From: Spartobacteria bacterium
Lineage (GTDB): Bacteria; Verrucomicrobiota; Verrucomicrobiia; Chthoniobacterales; Chthoniobacteraceae
Direction: 5' to 3'
Length of the DNA: 64,000 nt
NCBI GenBank assembly: GCA_021324825.1
Contig: JAJPII010000016.1
Coordinates: 1 to 64,000, forward strand
Shown here: positions 41,258 through 48,998 of the stretch, piece after piece
Layout: every line of letters starts with the position of its first letter
How positions within the stretch are numbered: the stretch's first letter is position 1
Notes under the pieces: generated by a model
The model's database searches: none
Told to the model about the DNA's origin: nothing
Seen by the model: only the letters and a program-made list of their open reading frames with translations
Position numbers and translations under genes: made by a program

Positions 41258-42058
41258 ATGAGGATCGTCCGATTCCTCGACGGGGAAGGCGTCCTCCGGC
41301 ACGGCGCGCAACAGGCGGATGGAACCGTCCGTCTCATCGAAGGGGACATCCTCGGCGCTTATCAGGTCACGGACAAGACCGCGTCCATCCGCAAACTGCT
41401 CGCACCCATCGCGCCGTCGTCCATCCCGTGCATCGGCTTGAACTACCGCCGTCACGCGGAGGAGACCTCGGCCAAGTTTCCCGAGTTTCCGATCCTCTTC
41501 TTCAAGGGCGTCAACACCGTGCAGAATCCCGGCGACCCCATTTTGCTCCCCGTCCATCTCAGGAGCACGCAGGTCGATTACGAATGTGAACTGGCCGTCG
41601 TCATCGGGCGGAAATGCAAAAACGTCCCGCGCGCGAAAGCCCTGGAGTATGTCCTGGGCTACACCTGCGCGAACGACGTGAGCGCGCGCGATTGGCAGAA
41701 AGAGTGGGGCGGCTCCCAATGGTGCAGGGGCAAGAACTTCGACACCTTCGCGCCGCTCGGGCCGTGCATTGTCACGCGGGATGAAATACCCGACCCCGGC
41801 AAGCTCGGCATCCGCACGCGGTTGAACGGCCAGGTCATGCAGGAATCCGTCACGGGCGACATGATCTTCGACGTGCCGGCGCTCATCGAATTCCTGAGCG
41901 GCAGCAACACGCTTCTCCCCGGAACCGTCATCCTGACCGGCACGCCAAGCGGAGTCGGCATGGCGCGACAGCCGCCCGTATGGCTGAAACCGGGCGACAC
42001 CGTCGAGATCGAAATCGACGGGATCGGCACGCTGTCGAACCCGGTGAAGCTCGAATAA
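41258..42058 (+). CDS. fumarylacetoacetate hydrolase-family protein
   Basis: A 266-residue FAH-fold protein. The metal site is visible as VDYECELAVVIG (two Glu) and ANDVSARDWQ (Asp), with GKNFDTFAPLGP and LTGTPSGVG nearby. Known members include 2,4-diketo-3-deoxy-L-fuconate or -rhamnonate hydrolases, ureidoglycolate lyase and acylpyruvases. In an operon with an SDR and a Gfo/Idh gene, cleavage of a diketo-deoxy sugar acid to pyruvate and a smaller acid is the most attractive guess. It ends 2 bases before convergent vapC. Confidence 0.85.
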   Translation: MRIVRFLDGEGVLRHGAQQADGTVRLIEGDILGAYQVTDKTASIRKLLAPIAPSSIPCIGLNYRRHAEETSAKFPEFPILFFKGVNTVQNPGDPILLPVHLRSTQVDYECELAVVIGRKCKNVPRAKALEYVLGYTCANDVSARDWQKEWGGSQWCRGKNFDTFAPLGPCIVTRDEIPDPGKLGIRTRLNGQVMQESVTGDMIFDVPALIEFLSGSNTLLPGTVILTGTPSGVGMARQPPVWLKPGDTVEIEIDGIGTLSNPVKLE

Positions 42059-42060
42059 TC

Positions 42061-42471
42061 CTATCCGGAGCGGAGTCGCGCCAGCAGGTTGACGCGAAGC
42101 TTCGAGAGCTTGGCGATTTCAACGAAGTGCGCGTCGAACGTCGTCAGCGCCACGCCGTGATGGATGCAAAGAGCGGCGACGAGCAGATCGACCGAGGGAA
42201 CACGCACTCCCGCGTCGCAGGCTTGGACGGCGAGAATTTCCGCCTCCTGCCAGAGATGCTGCGGCGTCTTTAGCAGAGGCATCGTCTCCAATCGGCGCAG
42301 AAGCGGCGGACGCTCCCTGCGCGAAGCGCCGTAGAGCAATTCAAAGCGCACCTGCTCGCACAGCAGGGCGTCGGCCTCGTTTACGGCGGCGTCCGCCAGC
42401 CGCCGCGTGGCCTCGGGCGTTCCGCTGCGCAGATGGTCGATCCAAACGCAGGCGTCAATCACTTGTCCCAT
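42061..42471 (-). CDS. vapC: VapC-family PIN-domain ribonuclease toxin
   Basis: This 136-residue PIN domain has the four acidic residues of the metal site: D6 (VIDACVW), E44 (FELLYG), D95 (VPSVDLLVAA) and D113 (TTFDAHF). VapC toxins cleave tRNA or rRNA when not held by the antitoxin. It overlaps the vapB-like gene by 13 bases. Confidence 0.88.
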   Translation of the reverse strand: MGQVIDACVWIDHLRSGTPEATRRLADAAVNEADALLCEQVRFELLYGASRRERPPLLRRLETMPLLKTPQHLWQEAEILAVQACDAGVRVPSVDLLVAALCIHHGVALTTFDAHFVEIAKLSKLRVNLLARLRSG

Positions 42472-42683
42472 GGGCTTTTCCCATCGAGCTTCCGCATGGC
42501 GTCATGGTTGGGAAATTCGAGCCTGACTTTTCCCGACATGACTTCATCGGAAAGCTCCCGCCGGCGCCGCAACATCAACTCGGCCGCGAGAAACTTGGCG
42601 ATGGCCGGACCTTTCTTCTTTTCGCCGGAATACCGTAGGATGTCCTTAAGATCCTTTTCGGGAAGATCCACCGTTATTTTCAT
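42459..42683 (-). CDS. vapB: VapB-type antitoxin
   Basis: This 74-residue protein begins with a short strand (MKITVDLPEKDL), then two helices (DILRYSGEKKKGPAIAKFL and ELMLRRRRELSDEV), the ribbon-helix-helix style seen in VapB antitoxins paired with PIN toxins. The C-terminal tail (LEFPNHDAMRKLDG) would wrap the toxin. It lies upstream of and overlaps vapC, the usual order. Confidence 0.75.
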   Translation of the reverse strand: MKITVDLPEKDLKDILRYSGEKKKGPAIAKFLAAELMLRRRRELSDEVMSGKVRLEFPNHDAMRKLDGKSPWDK

Positions 42684-42741
42684 AAAATAAGGATGCCTTA
42701 ATACGAAAACAGTTCAATAAAAAGATGGCGGCGGGAGGGAG

Positions 42742-43698
42742 TCAGGCCAGGCAGGCTTCCAGCTCTTCGCCGATGGCGCCGCGCCGGAGGTCTTTGCCGA
42801 TGAAGACGAGCTGGCTGACCCGTGTCTCGTCCTTTTCCCAAAGCCTGTCCCAGAATATGGTGAAACGGTTGTTCACCCCGTGGAAGACGGCGCGCCGGGG
42901 GTTTCCCTTGATGGCGATGATCCCCTTGGAGCGGTAAACCTTCTCCCGCTCCGAAAGCCGCCTAACGAACGCCTCGAAGCGATACACGTCCAATGGCCGC
43001 TCGAACCGGAACGCGAACGACTGGATGTCGCCGTGCGCCCGCTCCTGCAACTCGTCGAGGAAGCGCGGATCGACCGCGAGCTTTTGATCCACGTCAAAGG
43101 CGTTCATGTCGAGCATCTCCTTCAAATTGACCTCCGAGTGGTTCGTGCGGAACAGCCGCGCGTGCGGGTTCAGCCGGTGGACGGCGTCCTCGACTTCCCC
43201 GAGGGCCTGTTCTTCCACGAGGTCGGTCTTGTTGAGGAGGACGAAGTCGGCCATCGCGATCTGCTCGCGCGCGGTGGCGGTCTCGCGCATCTGGCGGACG
43301 ATCTGCTCGGCGTCCACGACGGTGATGATCGAGTCCAGCCGCACGAATTTCTGCAGCGCGGGGATGTTCAAGAATGTTTGGGCGACCGGCGCCGGGTCGG
43401 CGATGCCCGTCGTCTCGATGAGCAGGTAGTCGAACCCGCCGCGGGTCAGGAGTTTCTGGATGCCGCGCACCAGGTCCTTGCGGATGGTGCAGCAGACGCA
43501 GCCGTTGTTCATCTGCACGATCTCGTCGCTCTGGTTTTCGACGAGTTGATGGTCGATCCCGATCTCGCCCACCTCGTTGACGATGATGCCGAACTTGTAT
43601 CCGTGCTGTTGTTGCAGGATGTAGTTGAGGAGGGTCGTCTTCCCGGCTCCTAAAAAACCGGTGAGGATGGTCGCTGGGATTGGCTTTGTCTCGGTCAT
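42742..43698 (-). CDS. COG0523/CobW-family GTPase, putative metal chaperone
   Basis: COG0523 G3E GTPases deliver zinc, cobalt or other metals to client proteins. The 318-residue protein has the P-loop GFLGAGKT (14-21), the metal-binding GCVCC (66-70), VVDAEQ, the base motif NKTD and a C-terminal CobW domain (about 225-318). No His-rich loop is seen. It lies next to an L28 protein that lacks the zinc-type Cys pairs, which fits a zinc-economy role but does not prove it. Confidence 0.88.
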   Translation of the reverse strand: MTETKPIPATILTGFLGAGKTTLLNYILQQQHGYKFGIIVNEVGEIGIDHQLVENQSDEIVQMNNGCVCCTIRKDLVRGIQKLLTRGGFDYLLIETTGIADPAPVAQTFLNIPALQKFVRLDSIITVVDAEQIVRQMRETATAREQIAMADFVLLNKTDLVEEQALGEVEDAVHRLNPHARLFRTNHSEVNLKEMLDMNAFDVDQKLAVDPRFLDELQERAHGDIQSFAFRFERPLDVYRFEAFVRRLSEREKVYRSKGIIAIKGNPRRAVFHGVNNRFTIFWDRLWEKDETRVSQLVFIGKDLRRGAIGEELEACLA

Positions 43699-43739
43699 AG
43701 GGATTCTTTGACCCGACCCGCCGGCAAAACGTTCAGCCT

Positions 43740-43857
43740 AAAGCGTGTCATGCACCAAGCGGCGTCTCTGTTGTTGAAGAGGGGGCTGTGCTAGCCGCCT
43801 TCAGTTCTTTAGGCGGCAACCCAAGAGCGGGCAAAGTGCCGGACACGCTCTAAACGC
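43740..43857. repeat. degenerate palindromic repeat, copy 3
   Basis: A ~118-bp element with short terminal inverted repeats (AGCGTGTC at 43742-43749, GACACGCT at 43842-43849) and an inner hairpin (43794-43800 with 43811-43817). The inverted right end (about 43820-43856) matches 35487-35524 closely with a few changes, and the GGGGGCTGTGCTAGCCGCCT part resembles the core of the other copies. It lies between the COG0523 GTPase gene and a small-protein gene. Confidence 0.65.
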
Positions 43858-44067
43858 CTAAACGGGCTGCTTTTTCTTGAGAAGGGGCAGGCCGGTCTTG
43901 GAATTCTCGGAGACTTCATAGCCTTCCGGCAGCGCGTCTATCGCTCCTTCGCCGGGCTGGCTCGCGAAGAAATACAGCGTGACCTGGTGCCCGCCCTTCA
44001 ACTGCTGGTGGCGCTGGTGGAGGTAATAAACCTTGTCCGACTTCTTGCTTTTGACGCTGAAAGCCAT
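43858..44067 (-). CDS. small conserved protein of unknown function
   Basis: This 69-residue basic protein reads AFSVKSKKSDKVYYLHQR, then YFFASQPGEGAIDALPEGYEV, and ends with SKTGLPLLKKK. I believe similar proteins occur in several phyla, but their role is not known to me. It sits 10 bases after rpmB on the same strand, so a ribosome- or RNA-related role is possible. Its stop codon borders the repeat element. Confidence 0.65.
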   Translation of the reverse strand: MAFSVKSKKSDKVYYLHQRHQQLKGGHQVTLYFFASQPGEGAIDALPEGYEVSENSKTGLPLLKKKQPV

Positions 44068-44077
44068 GTCGCGGGAT

Positions 44078-44341
44078 TTAGAGGATGCCGGCTTTTTGCA
44101 GGGTGGCGAACGCGCCGTTTCTTGTGACGGTCTTCAAGGCGCGGGCGCTCAATTTCACGGTGACGAAACGCGAGAGTTCGGGAACCCAGAGACGCTTCTT
44201 CTTCAGGTTCGGCGTGAACGTCCTCGGGGTGTTCGCGGTGACGTGGCGGCCCACGCCTCCCTTTTTCTTCGCCATGCCGCGGCGGTGGATGACGCTCCCC
44301 CGGCTGACGCCCGCTCCCGTTATGCTGCAAATCTTCGACAT
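44078..44341 (-). CDS. rpmB: 50S ribosomal protein L28
   Basis: L28 is a small protein of the large subunit. The 87-residue sequence has the MSKICSITGAG start, the NTPRTFTPNLKKKRLWV core and VTVKLSARALKTV. Only one Cys is present, so it is the zinc-free (C-minus) form. It is the first gene of a two-gene unit with the small conserved protein, 34 bases after rph. Confidence 0.95.
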   Translation of the reverse strand: MSKICSITGAGVSRGSVIHRRGMAKKKGGVGRHVTANTPRTFTPNLKKKRLWVPELSRFVTVKLSARALKTVTRNGAFATLQKAGIL

Positions 44342-44375
44342 AGAACAGTTACGCTTACCCGCGATCCCTCCCCGG

Positions 44376-45107
44376 TCAAGCGATTTGTTCGGCGATCTCC
44401 TTCTGCGCGGCGATCAGCCTGGCGATGCCCTTCCGGCTCACCTCCAGCAAGGCGCTGAATTCGGCGTCCGAGAAAGTGGCCTCTTCGCCCGAGCCCTGGA
44501 CTTCGACGAACTGGCCGTCCTCGGTCAGGACGACGTTGAGGTCGACGCTCGCGCCCCTGTCTTCCTCGTAATCGAGATCGAGCAGCGGGACGCCCCCGAC
44601 GATGCCCGCGCTGACGGCGGCGACGTATTTCTTCACCGGAAGCCGCGGCAGGACTTTGGCTGCCACGAGCGATTTGCACGCAAGCACCACCGCCACGCAG
44701 GCGCCGGTTATCGAGGCCGTCCGCGTGCCGCCGTCGGCCTGGAGGACATCGCAATCCACCCACACCGTGCGCGGGCCGAGCAGGTCGAGATCGATGACCG
44801 CGCGCAGGGAACGCCCGATGAGCCGCTGGATTTCCACCGTGCGCCCGTCCAGTTTCCCCCGGGCGATGTCGCGCTGTTTTCGGGTTTGCGTTGAGTAGGG
44901 CAGCATTGAATACTCCGCTGTGATCCAGCCGCCCGGAACCTGCTGCTCCTTCATCCAGCGCGGAACGGATTGTTCGATCATGGCGCTGCATATAACCTTC
45001 GTGTTGCCGGTGGAAATGAGGACGGAACCCGCCGCGTGCGGCGCGATTCCCACGGAAAAGGAGAGCGGCCTTAGCTGATCGGCGGCGCGGTCATCGTGTC
45101 GGGACAT
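44376..45107 (-). CDS. rph: ribonuclease PH
   Basis: RNase PH trims the 3' ends of tRNA precursors by phosphorolysis. The 243-residue protein starts at ATG 45107. It shows the opening RHDDRAADQLRPL, GNTKVICSAMIEQ, SMLPYSTQTRKQRD, the core RLIGRSLRAVIDL, and DVLQADGGTRTASITGA. Upstream residues in frame do not match the family. It is divergent from thrB with a 19-base gap. Confidence 0.95.
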   Translation of the reverse strand: MSRHDDRAADQLRPLSFSVGIAPHAAGSVLISTGNTKVICSAMIEQSVPRWMKEQQVPGGWITAEYSMLPYSTQTRKQRDIARGKLDGRTVEIQRLIGRSLRAVIDLDLLGPRTVWVDCDVLQADGGTRTASITGACVAVVLACKSLVAAKVLPRLPVKKYVAAVSAGIVGGVPLLDLDYEEDRGASVDLNVVLTEDGQFVEVQGSGEEATFSDAEFSALLEVSRKGIARLIAAQKEIAEQIA

Positions 45108-45126
45108 GGAGCAGGCGTAACGAAAC

Positions 45127-45957
45127 ATGAGCAACGAGGCAATCTCCATCTCGGTTCCCGCCACGACCGCGAACATCGGGCCGGGATACGACTGCCTCGG
45201 TATCGCCTTCCGGATTTACAATCGCGTGACGGTGCGCCGGGCGGAGGCCGCGGAGGGGCATCCGATGGTCGCCGCCGCAGCAAACGCCTTTTTTGAAGCG
45301 GCGGGCGTCGGGGCATTTCCGTTCGACTGGAAGGTGGAGGGCGACGTTCCGCTCGCGCGCGGGCTGGGCAGCAGCGTGACGGTGCGGCTCGGGATTCTTC
45401 ATGGTCTCAACGCGTTGTGCGGCAGGCCGCTGGAGAGGGAAGCCCTCTTCGTCCTTGGCGCCAAACTGGAAGGGCATCCGGACAACGCCGCTCCCGCCGC
45501 CTTTGGGGGGTTCACCGTCGCCGACGCCGGGGGATGCGTCCGGTTTGAAGTCCTTCCGTCCTTGAAGTTCGTCCTGCTCATTCCCGACTTTGAAATTTCG
45601 ACCCCCCGCGCCCGCGAAGTCCTGCCCGCCGCGGTTCCTCGCGTGGAAGCGGCGCGGAGCAACGCCAACGCGTGCCGCATCGTGGCGGCGTTCGCGAAGC
45701 AGGATTACGAACTGCTGCGAAACAGCTTCGGCGACGCCCTCCACCAGCCGTATCGCAAGGCGCTCATCCCGTTTCTCGACGACGTCATCCGCGCGGGCGA
45801 AGAGGCGGGCGCGCTGGGCGGCTTCCTGAGCGGTTCCGGTTCCACGATCGCCTGCGTGACGCTTCAAGCAACGGAAGAGGTGGCGCGGGCGATGCTGGCG
45901 CAATACCCGGGGGCGAGGACCGTCATCACCGCGGCGGACAACGAGGGCGCGCGTTAA
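45127..45957 (+). CDS. thrB: homoserine kinase
   Basis: ThrB phosphorylates homoserine in threonine synthesis. The 276-residue GHMP kinase starts VPATTANIGPGYDCLGIAF and has the ATP motif PLARGLGSSVT, EGHPDNAAPAAFGG and the C-terminal GGFLSGSGSTIAC. Slightly shorter than typical (about 300). It precedes lpxK by 4 bases. No thrA or thrC is adjacent. Confidence 0.9.
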   Translation: MSNEAISISVPATTANIGPGYDCLGIAFRIYNRVTVRRAEAAEGHPMVAAAANAFFEAAGVGAFPFDWKVEGDVPLARGLGSSVTVRLGILHGLNALCGRPLEREALFVLGAKLEGHPDNAAPAAFGGFTVADAGGCVRFEVLPSLKFVLLIPDFEISTPRAREVLPAAVPRVEAARSNANACRIVAAFAKQDYELLRNSFGDALHQPYRKALIPFLDDVIRAGEEAGALGGFLSGSGSTIACVTLQATEEVARAMLAQYPGARTVITAADNEGAR

Positions 45958-45961
45958 CCCG

Positions 45962-47146
45962 ATGCGGCGCTGGCTGGAACAGGTCGAGCAGTTCGCCATC
46001 GACGTCATCCTCGAAAAGCGTTACGGCAAGCGCGCCGCCGTATTGCGATGGGTCTTGCACGCCATGTCCTTCCTCTATCTTGGCGGGGTGCAGATGCGGC
46101 TCCTGCTGTACCGCAAGAGAATCCTGCGCGAGCGGCAGCTCGGCTGCATGGTCGTCAGCATCGGCAACCTGACGGTCGGCGGCACGGGCAAGACGCCCGT
46201 CGTGGAGAAATTCGCGCGCGCGCTGCAAGCTGGCGGCAGGCGGGTGGCGATCCTCAGCCGCGGCTACAAAAGCAAGCAGCCGCCCTTGTTAAGACGGCTC
46301 GGGCGCAAATTTTCGCTCGAGGATTACAAACCGCGCATCGTCTCCGACGGACGCTCGATCCTGCTCGATTCCCGGACCGCGGGCGACGAGCCGTACATGC
46401 TCGCCGTGAATTTGAAAGACGTCATCGTCCTCGTCGACAAGGACAGGGTCAAGAGCGGCCTTTACGCGATCGAGCGCATGAACGTCGACACCCTCGTCCT
46501 CGATGACGGCCTGCAATACCTCCACCTGAAACACCGGCTCGACATCGTCCTCGTCGACCGGCAGGCGCCTTTCGGCAACGAGCATCTCCTGCCGCGCGGG
46601 ACATTGCGCGAGCCGCCCGAGAACCTGCGGCGGGCCAGCTACATCTTCATCACCAAGAGCGCCCCGCAAGGAAACGCCGAACTGATCGGGCGCATCCGCA
46701 AATACAACCGCACGGCGGAGATCATCGAATGCGTCCACCGCCCGCTCTACCTGCAACACGTCTACGAGGACGAGCAGTTGCCGCTCGAATATTTGAAGGG
46801 GCGCTACATCGGCGCGCTGAGCGCCATCGCCGCACCGGAAAGCTTCGAGCAGGCGCTGACCAAACTCGGGGCGAAGATCGAGATCGCCCGCCATTTCGCG
46901 GATCACCACCGGTTCACGGACAAGGAGATACTCAATTTCATGAACCGGTGCGGGCGCCGCGACCTGGACGCGGTCATCACCACGGAGAAGGATTCCGTGC
47001 GGCTGCCGAAGCTGGAGAAGCCCGAAGTGCCGATTTACTTCCTGCGCGTAGAGATCGAAATCCTCAGCGGGCACGAAAGCTGGCAGCAATGCGTCGACCG
47101 CATCTGCAAACCGCAATCCCTTGCTCCGCCCGAACGATTTTTCTAG
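45962..47146 (+). CDS. lpxK: tetraacyldisaccharide 4'-kinase
   Basis: LpxK adds the 4'-phosphate in lipid A synthesis, so the organism makes LPS or a related glycolipid. The 394-residue protein has an N-terminal membrane-associated segment (about 25-50), the P-loop [11 protein letters not shown] (69-79), [16 protein letters not shown] and [15 protein letters not shown] [10 protein letters not shown]. Its last four bases overlap the convergent recQ. Confidence 0.92.
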   Translation: MRRWLEQVEQFAIDVILEKRYGKRAAVLRWVLHAMSFLYLGGVQMRLLLYRKRILRERQLGCMVVSIGNLTVGGTGKTPVVEKFARALQAGGRRVAILSRGYKSKQPPLLRRLGRKFSLEDYKPRIVSDGRSILLDSRTAGDEPYMLAVNLKDVIVLVDKDRVKSGLYAIERMNVDTLVLDDGLQYLHLKHRLDIVLVDRQAPFGNEHLLPRGTLREPPENLRRASYIFITKSAPQGNAELIGRIRKYNRTAEIIECVHRPLYLQHVYEDEQLPLEYLKGRYIGALSAIAAPESFEQALTKLGAKIEIARHFADHHRFTDKEILNFMNRCGRRDLDAVITTEKDSVRLPKLEKPEVPIYFLRVEIEILSGHESWQQCVDRICKPQSLAPPERFF

Positions 47147-48966
47147 CCGCTGCGATAGGCCAGAATCTCGTTCACGAAGACTTCGGCGAATTCTTTGCAC
47201 TTCTTCTCGCCGACTCCGGCTATGCGGCCAAATTCCGTTTCGCTGCCCGGAAGGTCGCGCGCCATCAGGCGCAGCGATACGTCCGAAAATATGATGTAGG
47301 CCGCGACGCCGCGCTCGTCGGCGAGCCGCCGCCGCAAAGCGCGCAACCGTTCGAAGAGCCCCTCGTCGCACTCTATCTCGCCGCTCCGCCTGGCGCGCGG
47401 CGCCGCGGCGGCGGGTTTCACCGGTTTCGTCAACCGGATGGGTGTCCGTTGTTTCAGCGCCGCGACGCCTTCCGGCGTCAGTTCGATCACGGCGAATTTC
47501 TCCGTGGATTGTTTCAGCAATCCGAGCCGGACCAGTTCGCGGCCTATCGACTGCCACTCGGGGCGGGTCATCTCTTTGCCGATGCCGAACGCGGAGATTT
47601 GTTCGTGCCGCCATTTGCGGACGGCCTCCGTCCCGCCGCCGGTGAGGACTTCGATGATGTGGTTGAGCCCGAAGTTGAACCCGGACTTCTCCCGCACCCT
47701 GTAGATGCATGACATGAGCTTTTGCGCGGCGAGCGTGCCGTCGAAGGTCTCGCGCGGGGCCAGACAGTTGTCGCAGGCGCCGCAACCGCCTTCCCAAGCC
47801 TCGCCGAAATAGCCCAGCAGCGAGGCGCGGCGGCAATCCGCGCGCTCGGCGTATTGCACCATGCGCTGAAGTTGTTCGCGCGCGAAGCGCTGCTCGTTCG
47901 GGTCGGATTTTTCCTGGATGAACTGGGTTTGCTTGACGACGTCCCCGGCGCTGAAAAGGAGGATGCATTCGCCCGGCAGGCCGTCGCGCCCCGCCCGGCC
48001 TGTCTCCTGGTAGTAGCCTTCGATGTTCTTCGGCAGGTCGTAGTGGATGACGAAGCGGACGTTCGGTTTGTTGATCCCCATGCCGAAGGCGATGGTGGCG
48101 CAGATGACGCGCGTTTCGTCGCGCAGGAATTTTTCCTGGTTGGCCGCGCGCTGTTCCGGCGCGAGGCCGGCGTGGTACGGCTTGGCGCGCACGCCGTTTG
48201 TCTCGAGACGTTCCGCGACGCTTTCCGCCGTCTTGCGGCTCTGGCAATAGACGATGCCGCTCTCCCTGGGGTGTTCCTTCAGATATTTCAGCGCCTGGTC
48301 GAACGGCTTCACCTTTGGCAGGACTTTGTAGGTGAGGTTCGGGCGGTTGAAACTCGCCATGTAGCTCGCGGCGTCGCGCAGCGCCAGCTGCCGCACGATG
48401 TCCTCGCGGACGCGCTCCGTCGCGGTGGCCGTCAGCGCCATGAGCGGCGTCCCCGGGAAATGCCCGCGCAGTTCGGCGAGTTGGCGGTATTCGGGCCGGA
48501 AATCGTGCCCCCATTCGCTGATGCAATGCGCTTCGTCCACCGCGATGAGGTTCACTTTCCACTGCTTCGCGTGTTCGAGGAAGCCGGGGAGCATGAGCCT
48601 CTCCGGAGCCGCATAGAGCAGGCGGAATTTGCCGCCGTGCAGATCGCGAAAACAGGCGCGCGCCTCCGCGGCGTCGAGCGAGGAGTTGAGGAACGCCGCC
48701 GGGACGCCGCTGGCGCGCAGGGCGTCGACCTGGTCCTTCATCAGGGCGATGAGCGGCGAGACGACCAGCGTCAGGCCGGGCCGGACGAGCGCCGGAAGCT
48801 GGAAGCAAAGCGATTTGCCGCCGCCCGTCGGGAGCAGCGCGAAGACGTCCTTCCCGGCGAGCGCGTCGCGGATGATCTCCTCCTGCAAGGGCCGGAACGA
48901 CGTGAAACCGAAGTATTGCTTCAGCGCGGGAAGGAGGGCGGCCCCTTGTTTTTCGGAGGAAATCAT
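47143..48966 (-). CDS. recQ: ATP-dependent DNA helicase RecQ
   Basis: RecQ unwinds recombination and replication intermediates. The 607-residue form starting at ATG 48966 is preferred because AGAGG lies 9 bases upstream; an in-frame ATG at 48996 would leave 2 bases to the divergent gene. The core shows GFTSFRPLQ (Q motif), PTGGGKS, DEAHCISEWGHDFR, AFGMGINKP, QETGRAGRDG and the zinc Cys set (ADCRR, CGACDNC), then RQC/winged helix and a C-terminal HRDC domain (about 540-607). Confidence 0.95.
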   Translation of the reverse strand: MISSEKQGAALLPALKQYFGFTSFRPLQEEIIRDALAGKDVFALLPTGGGKSLCFQLPALVRPGLTLVVSPLIALMKDQVDALRASGVPAAFLNSSLDAAEARACFRDLHGGKFRLLYAAPERLMLPGFLEHAKQWKVNLIAVDEAHCISEWGHDFRPEYRQLAELRGHFPGTPLMALTATATERVREDIVRQLALRDAASYMASFNRPNLTYKVLPKVKPFDQALKYLKEHPRESGIVYCQSRKTAESVAERLETNGVRAKPYHAGLAPEQRAANQEKFLRDETRVICATIAFGMGINKPNVRFVIHYDLPKNIEGYYQETGRAGRDGLPGECILLFSAGDVVKQTQFIQEKSDPNEQRFAREQLQRMVQYAERADCRRASLLGYFGEAWEGGCGACDNCLAPRETFDGTLAAQKLMSCIYRVREKSGFNFGLNHIIEVLTGGGTEAVRKWRHEQISAFGIGKEMTRPEWQSIGRELVRLGLLKQSTEKFAVIELTPEGVAALKQRTPIRLTKPVKPAAAAPRARRSGEIECDEGLFERLRALRRRLADERGVAAYIIFSDVSLRLMARDLPGSETEFGRIAGVGEKKCKEFAEVFVNEILAYRSG

Positions 48967-48998
48967 CCTGTGAACCTCTATATATACGCTTTCCATAC

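Noticed and set aside
43794..43817. Hairpin inside the third repeat as a terminator.
   Set aside because: A T-rich loop but no T-run after the stem in either direction; it is better explained as part of the repeat.
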